Of a DNA stretch of 64,000 nucleotides, positions 57,546-64,000 are shown in pieces. How positions within the stretch are numbered: position 1 is the first letter of the stretch; each line of letters opens with the position of its first letter. The position numbers and the translations under genes were made by a program. Origin of the DNA: WRKB01 sp031551145 (GTDB taxonomy: Bacteria; Desulfobacterota; Desulfovibrionia; Desulfovibrionales; Desulfovibrionaceae); contig JAVBNZ010000007.1 in NCBI GenBank assembly GCA_031551145.1, positions 1 to 64,000 of the forward strand, in the 5' to 3' direction. The notes below the pieces were generated by a model. It saw only the letters and a program-made list of their open reading frames with translations. It was not told where the DNA came from and ran no database searches.

Positions 57546-57765
57546 AGATTGAATGAAAAGAGGACTTCAGTCCGTCGCCGGCCGCAAACAGATTGCTTGC
57601 GGCGGCAACGTCGCAACAATCCGTGACCGTCCGGGTGCGCGCATGCGCGTTGCCGGAAGGCTTGATGGAGGGAGAATAGCGTGAAGTAGAAAAATAGACA
57701 AGACTATATTGTATATAAGATGCAACAAAAAAGAGCGCCCCGCAGCAGAAAAGCGGCCGGCCGCC
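57546..57765. other. AT-rich gap with no gene
   Basis: This gap separates the start of the PLD-like gene from the GNAT gene end. It has an AT-rich stretch (57690-57730) that could hold the promoter of the PLD-like gene, and a GC hairpin (GCGGCCGGCCGC). I see no reading frame or RNA gene. Confidence 0.4.
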
Positions 57766-58347
57766 TCATTTCAGGGCGTTTTCGAGGATGTTCCGCACGG
57801 TCTCCGGCTCCAGTGCAGGAAAGGGCCGCAGGGGAGAAGGGACTGTGGCCGGGCGCAGGCGTTTTTCGAACCAGGCCGTGTCAATCCACTGCCCGTTCTT
57901 GTAGCCTGTTGCCGCGAAGACCGCCTGCCTGCGGAAGCCGAAGCGGGCGCACAGGCCTTCGCTTGCCGGATTGGGCAGCGCAACTATGGCGTAGAGGGTA
58001 TGCAGGTTCTGGAGAAGCGCGATTTCGATAAGAGCTGCGGCCAGCGCGCCGCCGTAACCACGGCTTCTGTAATCTTTATGGACATAGGCCGAAATTTCGG
58101 CATTCCACTGATAGGCCGCCCGCTCCATGTGCCTGAAGAGATAGGCGTAGCCGGCCGGCCGGCCTTCGTGCTCGCAGACAAGAAAAGGATAGCGCCTTGA
58201 AACGGCGCGGACGCGTTGCGCGAAGGCCTCCGGTTCCGGGGCTTGATCCTCGAAGCTGATGTTCGTATTTTCGACGTAGTGGGCATAGATGCGCGAAAGC
58301 TCGGCGGCATCGGACTCCCGCGCTGTTCTGAGGGAAAAGTTGTTCAT
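57766..58347 (-). CDS. GNAT N-acetyltransferase (MnaT/Pat-like)
   Basis: The 193-residue protein matches the amino-acid/phosphinothricin N-acetyltransferase group: LRTARESDAAELSRIYAHYVENTNISFEDQAP, AEISAYVHKDYRSRGYGGALAAALIE (the acetyl-CoA loop RGYGGA) and ALPNPASEGLCARFGFRR. Such enzymes acetylate methionine derivatives or similar amino acids. The ATG at 58347 has GGAG nine bases upstream. The C-terminal tail after FEKRL is 30 residues longer than the minimal domain. Confidence 0.85.
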   Translation of the reverse strand: MNNFSLRTARESDAAELSRIYAHYVENTNISFEDQAPEPEAFAQRVRAVSRRYPFLVCEHEGRPAGYAYLFRHMERAAYQWNAEISAYVHKDYRSRGYGGALAAALIEIALLQNLHTLYAIVALPNPASEGLCARFGFRRQAVFAATGYKNGQWIDTAWFEKRLRPATVPSPLRPFPALEPETVRNILENALK

Positions 58348-58522
58348 GGACAGGCTCCGTTTGCGGCTTTGTCCGTCATAACGGGCAGAGCGTTTTCTGT
58401 CGGCCGGCCCTCCGTGAGCGAGCCCGCCGCGACCAAGTATGCCACGGTAAGAAAAACACCCCCTCCCCGCAACTTTTCCCGCATGCACATCCCGATGATC
58501 CAGACTTATTCAAAAAAAAATC

Positions 58523-58551
58523 TTGAAAAATTCGGCATTGCATTGCATTCT
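58523..58551 (+). promoter_or_regulatory. Possible promoter for the tol operon
   Basis: TTGAAA, 17 bases, CATTCT, about 60 bases before the tolQ start, in the 266-base divergent gap to the GNAT gene. The -10 box is weak. I see nothing else in the gap. Confidence 0.3.
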
Positions 58552-58613
58552 TGAGGCCATTTGTATACAACGCGCATTCCGCCGTGCGCGGCACTTTTTT
58601 TTCGGGAGTGAGC

Positions 58614-59309
58614 ATGGATCTCAACTTGTACAGTCTTTTCATGCAGGCAAGCCTGGTGGTCAAGGCCATTTTATCCCTGCTTGTTGTGATGTCCATCGGA
58701 AGCTGGGCTCTCATGATCCAGAAATGGGTATCGCTGCGCGCCGCGTTCAATAAGGCGGAGGAGGGGCTGACCCGTTTCGAGCGCATTGCCGGCCTGCGCG
58801 AGGCTGTGCAGTCGCTGGGATCGGATCCCGCATCCCCCCTGTATTTCGTGGCGCACCAGGGCGTGGTGGAATTCAACCGCGCCAAGGAGGCCGGCACAAA
58901 CAGCGACGTGGTGGTGGACAACGTGCGCCGCTCCCTGCGCCAGGGCGTGGGCACGGAACTGGCCCGCCTGCATCATTCGCTCTCGCTGCTGGCGACCACG
59001 GCGAACACGGCGCCCTTTATCGGCCTGTTCGGCACGGTGTGGGGCATCATGCATTCCTTCCACGTCATCGGGGCGGCCAAGTCGGCTTCCCTGGCCACGG
59101 TGGCGCCGGGCATCTCCGAGGCGCTGGTGGCCACGGCCATCGGCCTGGGTGTGGCGGTGCCGGCCACGGTGGGCTACAATATCTTTCTCGGCAAGCTGAA
59201 CGAGGTGGAAACCCAGCTTGTCAACTTCGCCGGAGTGTTTTTGAACAGCGTGCAGCGCGAGCTTAATGCGCAACGCCCCGTGCAGCGCACGGGCCATACC
59301 GAGGGCTGA
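58614..59309 (+). CDS. tolQ: Tol-Pal system protein TolQ
   Basis: The 231-residue protein is a MotA/TolQ/ExbB-family proton-channel subunit with three membrane segments: SLVVKAILSLLVVMSIGSWALMIQKW near the start, NTAPFIGLFGTVWGIMHSFHVIG, and VAPGISEALVATAIGLGVAVPATVGYNIF. With TolR it uses the proton gradient to drive TolA at the division site. I chose ATG 58614 (GGGAGTGAGC upstream). tolR starts one base after the stop. Confidence 0.92.
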   Translation: MDLNLYSLFMQASLVVKAILSLLVVMSIGSWALMIQKWVSLRAAFNKAEEGLTRFERIAGLREAVQSLGSDPASPLYFVAHQGVVEFNRAKEAGTNSDVVVDNVRRSLRQGVGTELARLHHSLSLLATTANTAPFIGLFGTVWGIMHSFHVIGAAKSASLATVAPGISEALVATAIGLGVAVPATVGYNIFLGKLNEVETQLVNFAGVFLNSVQRELNAQRPVQRTGHTEG

Positions 59310-59310
59310 G

Positions 59311-59751
59311 ATGGGCGCCGGAGCCTACAAACAGGGCAGCTATGTGGCGGAAATCAACGTCACGCCCTTTGTGGACGTGATGCTGGTGCTGCTGATCATC
59401 TTCATGGTGACCGCGCCGATGATGTCGGAAGGGCTGGAAGTCGATCTGCCGAAGACCCGGCAGGTGGAAGTGCTGCCCACCGAGAGCGAGAACATGATCA
59501 TGACGATCAAGAAGGACGGCGCGATCCATCTTGACGAATACAAGGTCGACCCGCAGGAACTGCCCGAAAAACTCCGCCTGCTGGTCAAGGACAAGAACAA
59601 GTCGCTCTTTCTCCAGGCGGACAAGGACGTGCCCTACGGGGTGGTTGTGGACGTTATGGGCAGCATCAAGGCCGCGGGCATAGAAAAGCTGGCCGTGGTG
59701 GCGTTGCGCTCGGACGAGGCGGCGACAGGCGCGCCCGCGAAGAAGAAATAA
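59311..59751 (+). CDS. tolR: Tol-Pal system protein TolR
   Basis: The 146-residue protein is of the ExbD/TolR family, with the membrane segment VAEINVTPFVDVMLVLLIIFMVTAPMM holding the essential Asp (VDVMLVLLIIFMV) and a periplasmic domain (LFLQADKDVPYGVVVDVMGSIKAAGIEKLAVVAL). It couples proton flow to TolA movement. It sits one base after tolQ and 33 bases before the tolA-like gene. Confidence 0.92.
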   Translation: MGAGAYKQGSYVAEINVTPFVDVMLVLLIIFMVTAPMMSEGLEVDLPKTRQVEVLPTESENMIMTIKKDGAIHLDEYKVDPQELPEKLRLLVKDKNKSLFLQADKDVPYGVVVDVMGSIKAAGIEKLAVVALRSDEAATGAPAKKK

Positions 59752-59784
59752 AAAGATCCAGACGGCTGAGGCCGGGGACAACGG

Positions 59785-60696
59785 ATGCGCCTCGCAAGTT
59801 TTGTGCTTTCTCTTTGCCTGCATGTGGGCCTTGCGCTGCTCATATGGTACTGGCCGGTTTCCCCGCTGATGAAGCAGGACCCGATTCCGGTGACCGTGAG
59901 CCTGGTGGACGGCCTGCCCGGCGGCAACCGCACGCCCGCGCCCCTGCTCGGCCCGCAGGGCGCTCCCGGCAAAACTCTGGCCCCGCCCATGCCGGCTCCG
60001 CCCGCAAAGCACACTCCGCAGCCGCCGGAGGCCGCGCCCGTGCCGGAACCCAAGCCGGAACCGCCCAAGGCGCAGCCCAAGCCCGATCTCGACGCCGTGC
60101 CCCTGGCGGAAAAGAAACGTCCGGAACCGGTCAAGCCCGAGCCGCCCAAGGAGGAGCCGAAAAAGCCGGAACCTCCGAAAAAACCCGAGCCTCCCAAACC
60201 GGAACCGCCCAAGACGCCGCCCAAGGAAGAGCCGAAGAAGGCGGAAACGCCGAAGGTCGATCCGGTCAGGGCCGCGCTGGAAAAAGCCAGGGCCGGCTCC
60301 AAAAGCCCGCAGGGCGAGAAGGGCGGCTCAAGCAGCGTGTCCCAGGCTCTGGCCATGGCGCGCAAGCAGGCCGGCGGTCACGGCGGCGGCGGCGGCGGAG
60401 AAGGCACGGGGGAAGGAGCGGGCGGCATAGGCGACGTATATGCCGCGCAGATCGTCATGCTCGTGCAGCCGAACTGGAGCTGGCCGGGCCAGGCGCGCCG
60501 CGACCTGACGGTGGATCTGTTTTTGCGCATCGACGCTTCCGGAATGGTGCAGGAAGTGCGGGTGGAGCGCTCTTCCGGCAATGCGGCCTTTGACAGCAGC
60601 GCGATCACGGCCGTGCGCACCACCAGGGAATTGCCGCCCCCGCCGCCGGAAATACGGCGCAGCGGCATCATCATCGAGTTTTATCCGGGGCAGTGA
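59785..60696 (+). CDS. tolA: TolA-like energy transducer with TonB C-terminal domain
   Basis: The 303-residue protein has an N-terminal membrane anchor with SHxxH-like surroundings (SLCLHVGLALLIWYWPV), a long Pro/Lys/Glu-rich spacer (about 60-165, many EPPK units), a Gly-rich stretch (about 200-218) and a C-terminal TonB/TolA domain (YAAQIVMLVQPNWSWPG; VDLFLRIDASGMVQEVRVERSSGNAAFDSSAITAV). The place in the operon and the tolQR neighbours make it the TolA equivalent, though a proline spacer is more like TonB than the alanine helix of E. coli TolA. Confidence 0.87.
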   Translation: MRLASFVLSLCLHVGLALLIWYWPVSPLMKQDPIPVTVSLVDGLPGGNRTPAPLLGPQGAPGKTLAPPMPAPPAKHTPQPPEAAPVPEPKPEPPKAQPKPDLDAVPLAEKKRPEPVKPEPPKEEPKKPEPPKKPEPPKPEPPKTPPKEEPKKAETPKVDPVRAALEKARAGSKSPQGEKGGSSSVSQALAMARKQAGGHGGGGGGEGTGEGAGGIGDVYAAQIVMLVQPNWSWPGQARRDLTVDLFLRIDASGMVQEVRVERSSGNAAFDSSAITAVRTTRELPPPPPEIRRSGIIIEFYPGQ

Positions 60697-60761
60697 CGCC
60701 CATCGGAGGCGGGCGCGTCCGCCGGGCGCGCGATTTTCATATGTATGCACGGGAGCATGCC

Positions 60762-61559
60762 ATGCGTATCGCGCAAACGGGTTTGTTCTTGGCGGTTCTG
60801 GGCCTGCTGTGCCTTGCCCGGCCGGCCCCGGCGGCCGTGGCGGCGGCGGATCAAAGCAGCGGCTACGCCGGTCTGGTGCTCGACAAGGTGAGCAGGCACT
60901 GGCAGCCCCCCGCGGATTCCACGCCCCGCACGGCCCATATCCGGGTGCGCATCGACTCCGGCGGCAGGGTCGTTTCCTGCGCGCCCACCGCGCCTTCGGG
61001 CAATCCCGCGCTGGACGCCTCGCTCTGCGCGGCCGTCAAGGCGGCCGGCGGCTTTGCCGAACCGCCCTACAGCATGCCTATAGACGTTTTTCTCCATTTC
61101 TGGACAGGGCAGCCCGGCCAAGCTTCTGAGCGGGCGCCCGTACAAACGCCGGGCAGCCCGACGGCCGAGCGGCGTTCCCAAAGCGCGCCGTCGGCCCTTG
61201 CCCCGGCGCACGGCGCGGCCGATGCTCCCGAAAGGGCGGCTCCCTCCAAAGAGGTTTTGAAGCAGACCCCTTCCGGGGATGCCGCCGCCGCCGAAAACGC
61301 CTATGTGGCAAAGGTTATGGAGCGCATACGGCCCCACATAGCGCTGCCCAAAGATGTCAGGGGCGGGAAAAGCTGCACGGTGCGCGTGCTGGTGGACGCC
61401 AAGGGCCGCATTGTGCGTTCCGCCTTGTCGGGCAAGACGAAGCCGAATTCCTTCGACAAGGCCGTACTCAAAGCCGTGGGCAAGACGGGCAAAGTGGATC
61501 CGCCGCCCGGCGGAAGCGAACGGGAACTGGCTTTGACCTTTGTGTTGGAAGGAGCGTAA
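60762..61559 (+). CDS. Periplasmic protein with two TonB_C-like domains
   Basis: The 265-residue protein has a signal peptide (MRIAQTGLFLAVLGLLCLARPAPAA) and two copies of a TolA/TonB C-terminal-like fold joined by a Pro/Ala/Ser-rich linker (about 112-175). The first reads YAGLVLDKVSRHWQPP...HIRVRIDSGGRVVSCAPTAPSGNPALDASLCAAVKAAG; the second reads AYVAKVMERIRPHIALP...TVRVLVDAKGRIVRSALSGKTKPNSFDKAVLKAVG. There is no membrane anchor. It stands between tolA and tolB, so it may bind Tol partners. Such a tandem form is unusual. GGGAG precedes the ATG. Confidence 0.78.
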   Translation: MRIAQTGLFLAVLGLLCLARPAPAAVAAADQSSGYAGLVLDKVSRHWQPPADSTPRTAHIRVRIDSGGRVVSCAPTAPSGNPALDASLCAAVKAAGGFAEPPYSMPIDVFLHFWTGQPGQASERAPVQTPGSPTAERRSQSAPSALAPAHGAADAPERAAPSKEVLKQTPSGDAAAAENAYVAKVMERIRPHIALPKDVRGGKSCTVRVLVDAKGRIVRSALSGKTKPNSFDKAVLKAVGKTGKVDPPPGGSERELALTFVLEGA

Positions 61560-61631
61560 AAAGCATTTACGCGTTCGCGCATATCGGCTATTGTTGTTAT
61601 ACATCCGCAACCCCAATGACGGGAATACACT

Positions 61632-62948
61632 ATGAAAGTTCCGCATTTTCTTCAAATTATCCTCTGCACGCTCCTGCTGTTCACCGGTTCCGAATCTTGG
61701 GCCGCGCCCGTACGGGCGGTCCTGGTCGGCTCCGGGCAGCAGACCATCAAAGTGGCCCAGGCCGCGCCCCTCGCCGGACCAGGCGTGAAGGCCGAATCTC
61801 TGGGCGCGGAGCTGCAAAGCCTGATTACCGAAAACCTGAACATTCTGCCCTTCATTGAGCTGACGGACCCCATGGCCGTGCTCGGGGGCACGGTGCTGCA
61901 GGGCGCGGACGCGCCGGGCGTCGATTTCAAGCGTTTCCAGCTTGCCGGAGCGGCCGTGCTGCTCACCGCTTCCTGGCCGAACGGAGACGGCCCCGGAAAA
62001 ATGGCCGAGCTGCGCATTTTCGATACTTCCGCCGGCCAGCGCCTGTTCGCGGCCCAGTATCCGGACCTGCGCAGGGAAATCTTGCCCGAAGTGGCGGATC
62101 GCTTCTGCGCCAGCCTGCTGGAAGTGTTGATCGGCAACGGAGACTTTTTCCGCTCCACCCTGGCCTTTATCAAGAAAGTCAGCCGCAACAAGGCCGACGT
62201 GTGGGTGATGAAGCCCACCGGCAGGGGCCTCAAGCAGGTGACAAACATACCGGGCGAGGCGCTTTCCCCCTCCTGGTCGCTGGACGGGCGCTTCATCGTC
62301 TTTTCGCACATAGACGACCGCTCCCACGCCCTGGGCGTGTGGGACAGGACCACCGGGCAGGTGCAGCGCATACGTTTTCCGGGCAACACGGTCATCGGGC
62401 CGAGCTTCACGCCCGAAAACAGGGTGGCGGTGTCGCTTTCCCAGGGCAGAAACCCCGACATCTACCTGCTCACCCATTCTTTCCAGGTGGACAGGGCATT
62501 GGAATCAAGTTCCTCCATCAACGTTTCGCCCAGCTTCAGCGCGGACGGAACAAAGATGGCCTTTACCTCCAGCCGGCTGGGCGGCCCGCAGATCTTCATA
62601 AAGGATCTGGGCGGCGGCGGGGTGACACGCATCTCGCGCGAGGGCGGCTACAACACCGAGCCCAACTTGAGCCGCGACGGCACGCTTATCGTCTACACCC
62701 GGCTTACGGATTTCGGACAGCGCATCTTTGTGCAGGATTTGCGCACGGGCGCCGAAAAACAGGTAACCTTCGGCCCCGGCTCGGACGAGCAGCCCTCGTT
62801 CGCGCCGGACAGCTATTTCATCGCTTTCAGCTCCAGCCGGGGCGGCGCGCGCCAGCTTTATCTCACCACGCGCCACGGCGCGGAGCCCAGACACCTGCGC
62901 AGCGGCGGGGGAGACTGCTCCTTCCCGCGCTGGGGCATGGTCAAATAG
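61632..62948 (+). CDS. tolB: Tol-Pal system protein TolB
   Basis: The 438-residue periplasmic protein has a signal peptide (cut near ESWAA), an N-terminal domain (to about 165) and a six-bladed beta-propeller with repeated blades (SPSWSLDGRFIVFSHIDD; SPSFSADGTKMAFTSSRLGGPQIFI; EPNLSRDGTLIVYT; QPSFAPDSYFIAFSSSRGGARQLYL). It binds Pal and TolA. The N-terminal end after the signal is longer than in E. coli. The gap to pal has its own promoter. Confidence 0.93.
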   Translation: MKVPHFLQIILCTLLLFTGSESWAAPVRAVLVGSGQQTIKVAQAAPLAGPGVKAESLGAELQSLITENLNILPFIELTDPMAVLGGTVLQGADAPGVDFKRFQLAGAAVLLTASWPNGDGPGKMAELRIFDTSAGQRLFAAQYPDLRREILPEVADRFCASLLEVLIGNGDFFRSTLAFIKKVSRNKADVWVMKPTGRGLKQVTNIPGEALSPSWSLDGRFIVFSHIDDRSHALGVWDRTTGQVQRIRFPGNTVIGPSFTPENRVAVSLSQGRNPDIYLLTHSFQVDRALESSSSINVSPSFSADGTKMAFTSSRLGGPQIFIKDLGGGGVTRISREGGYNTEPNLSRDGTLIVYTRLTDFGQRIFVQDLRTGAEKQVTFGPGSDEQPSFAPDSYFIAFSSSRGGARQLYLTTRHGAEPRHLRSGGGDCSFPRWGMVK

Positions 62949-63018
62949 AAAACGCGGCAGGAGGCACAGCGACGGCAAGCATCGTATTCTTCACAAGCTT
63001 TGGGAAACATGTCCGCGC

Positions 63019-63051
63019 TTGACAAAAAGAGGTGTGCGACACATACCTCTT
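63019..63051 (+). promoter_or_regulatory. Promoter for pal with inverted repeat
   Basis: TTGACA, 17 bases, CATACC; the spacer and -10 box hold AAGAGGT...ACCTCTT (63027-63033 and 63045-63051), a 7-bp inverted repeat that could be an operator. The pal start lies 93 bases after this. Confidence 0.6.
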
Positions 63052-63143
63052 CATGTCGCCGCACCGGGCGGTGCGGATGTTCAGGAAAGAAGGCCCGAAA
63101 TCATATTGATCATACCAGAAGGAAAGTTGTTCAGGAGGCATTT

Positions 63144-63626
63144 ATGAATTTTCTCACTCGCATATCTCTGCCTGCCGTGCTGCTCATGGCGTTGCTCGTC
63201 GGAGTCGGCTGCTCGAAAAAATCCACGGAAACCGCCCCGTATGACGACGGCGGCGGCGACCCGGCCATGAGGGCCGCCGCGCAGCAGATCAGCGGCAACA
63301 TCGTGTATTTTGACTTCGACAAGTTCGACATCAAGCCGGAATACCGCGAAATGCTCCGTCAGAAAGCCGAACTGATGAAACGGTACCCGCAGATCCGGGT
63401 GCGCATCGAAGGCAACTGCGACTCCAGGGGCACCCAGGAATACAACCTGGCCCTCGGCGAGCGCCGCGCCCGCGCCGCCTACGACTACATGGCCATGCTC
63501 GGCGTCAATGCCGGTCAGATGGAAATCTTGAGCTACGGCAAGGAACATCCGGCTGTGGAAGGCAGCGGCGAAGCGGTCTGGAGCAAGAACCGCCGCGACG
63601 AGTTCCGCATTATTTCGGGAAGATAG
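63144..63626 (+). CDS. pal: Peptidoglycan-associated lipoprotein Pal
   Basis: The 160-residue protein has a lipobox (LLVGVGC, Cys lipidated) and an OmpA-like domain with VYFDFDKFDIKPEYREMLRQKAELMKRYP, RIEGNCDSRGTQEYNLALGERRARAAYDYM and SYGKEHPAVEG...KNRRDEFRI. It anchors the outer membrane to peptidoglycan and binds TolB. AGGAGG precedes the ATG. Confidence 0.95.
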   Translation: MNFLTRISLPAVLLMALLVGVGCSKKSTETAPYDDGGGDPAMRAAAQQISGNIVYFDFDKFDIKPEYREMLRQKAELMKRYPQIRVRIEGNCDSRGTQEYNLALGERRARAAYDYMAMLGVNAGQMEILSYGKEHPAVEGSGEAVWSKNRRDEFRIISGR

Positions 63627-63670
63627 CTTCTCGATAACCGCACGGACATGTAACGGGGGCCGTTCGCCTT

Positions 63671-63801
63671 AGAGCATTTTGCTTTTGAAAATGCTCTGGA
63701 TCCGCGGAACATCGTTCCGCAGATCCCGTCCCGCAGGCGCAGGCGAAATCGCATTTCGTCGTCAAGCGCCGAAGGGAGCGTTTCAAAAACAATCTGCTCT
63801 A
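63671..63801 (+). repeat. TAGAGC palindromic element after pal
   Basis: The 131-bp copy runs from TAGAGCATTTTGC to CAATCTGCTCTA. It shares the head and tail with the copy at 36825, but the second stem is GATCCGCGGAAC...GTTCCGCAGATC, a different sequence that still pairs. It lies 45 bases after the pal stop; the remaining 150 bases before the next gene hold no gene that I can see. Confidence 0.88.
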
Positions 63802-63955
63802 AGGGGCGGCCCTTTTTCCCCTGTTGCGGCCGAAACGCTTCACGCGCAGAGCCGCATAACGGCGGGCGGGGCTCGCCTGTGACCCGGCCGGGAAGATTCC
63901 GGCCGATTCCGCGGCACGCCGCGTTTGCGGAATGCCTGGATGTACCGGAGCCCCT

Positions 63956-64000
63956 ATGGCCGCTCGCAAGAAAAAAGACGGACGTAAAAAAGAAGCCCCC
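63956..64000 (+). CDS. Start of a new gene with basic N-terminus (cut by window end)
   Basis: An ATG with GGAG five bases upstream opens a frame of 15 codons to the window end: MAARKKKDGRKKEAP. Only the strongly basic beginning is visible. The product cannot be named. Confidence 0.45.
   Translation, partial: MAARKKKDGRKKEAP

Overview
The window looks like chromosomal DNA of a GC-rich Gram-negative bacterium, most probably a member of the Desulfovibrionales. This is an inference. It rests on three large paralogous porins of the type annotated in Desulfovibrio as outer-membrane homotrimeric porin, a Desulfovibrio-like STT3/PglB oligosaccharyltransferase, a full Tol-Pal system and flagellar motAB. 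Genes are densely packed. Many neighbours overlap by 4 bp (ATGA or GTGA), and GTG starts are common. I saw no rRNA, tRNA, CRISPR array, transposase or phage gene.

Layout. 1-429: the 3' end of a gene coding for a DQQR-repeat protein. 0.5-7.7 kb (minus): phenylacetate-CoA-ligase-like enzyme, two small unknown proteins, a double GT2 glycosyltransferase, STT3 and an EamA exporter. 8.0-15.3 kb (plus): purD, purE, a mutT-like Nudix gene, asd, a class IV aminotransferase, a GT4 glycosyltransferase and aspA. 15.4-18.8 kb: a FIST sensor protein followed by a hybrid histidine kinase. 18.9-20.6 kb: gmhB and a CNNM/CBS membrane protein. 20.8-26.2 kb (minus): a tight partner-switching operon (two anti-sigma-like proteins, a STAS antagonist, an RsbU-like PP2C phosphatase) that encloses a DUF2156 protein and a MATE exporter. 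26.4-30.8 kb: phosphoesterase, a FecCD permease and uvrC. 31.1-37.8 kb: three tandem porins and a mini-porin. 37.9-45.1 kb: cobQ, asmA, motA, motB and a WbaP-type sugar transferase. 45.1-49.0 kb (minus): an MBL-GAF-HD-GYP protein, a wbpP-like epimerase and rsmG. 49.1-56.2 kb (plus): fabD, rpmE, DUF1385, prfA, a flippase, an EamA exporter and a GltD-like oxidoreductase. 56.3-58.3 kb (minus): an AT-richer PLD-like gene and a GNAT gene. 58.6-63.6 kb: tolQ, tolR, a tolA-like gene, a tandem TonB_C gene, tolB and pal. A new gene starts at 63956.

The most unusual content is a set of interspersed palindromic elements of about 110-130 bp. One family (TAGAGCA...TGCTCTA ends) has at least eight copies, and in several cases its end supplies the stop codon of the upstream gene. 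Two related or separate families lie in frame inside uvrC, adding about 80 residues, and each has a second copy elsewhere (the start of the DUF1385 gene, and upstream of purD). Between copies the stems change on both sides so that pairing is kept. A nearly identical inverted pair brackets the mini-porin gene.

Functionally the window is rich in cell-envelope work: porins, Tol-Pal, AsmA, protein glycosylation, polysaccharide synthesis and export, heptose synthesis and lipid-related enzymes. Around this lie amino-acid and purine synthesis genes and several signalling modules (FIST-kinase, partner switch, HD-GYP).
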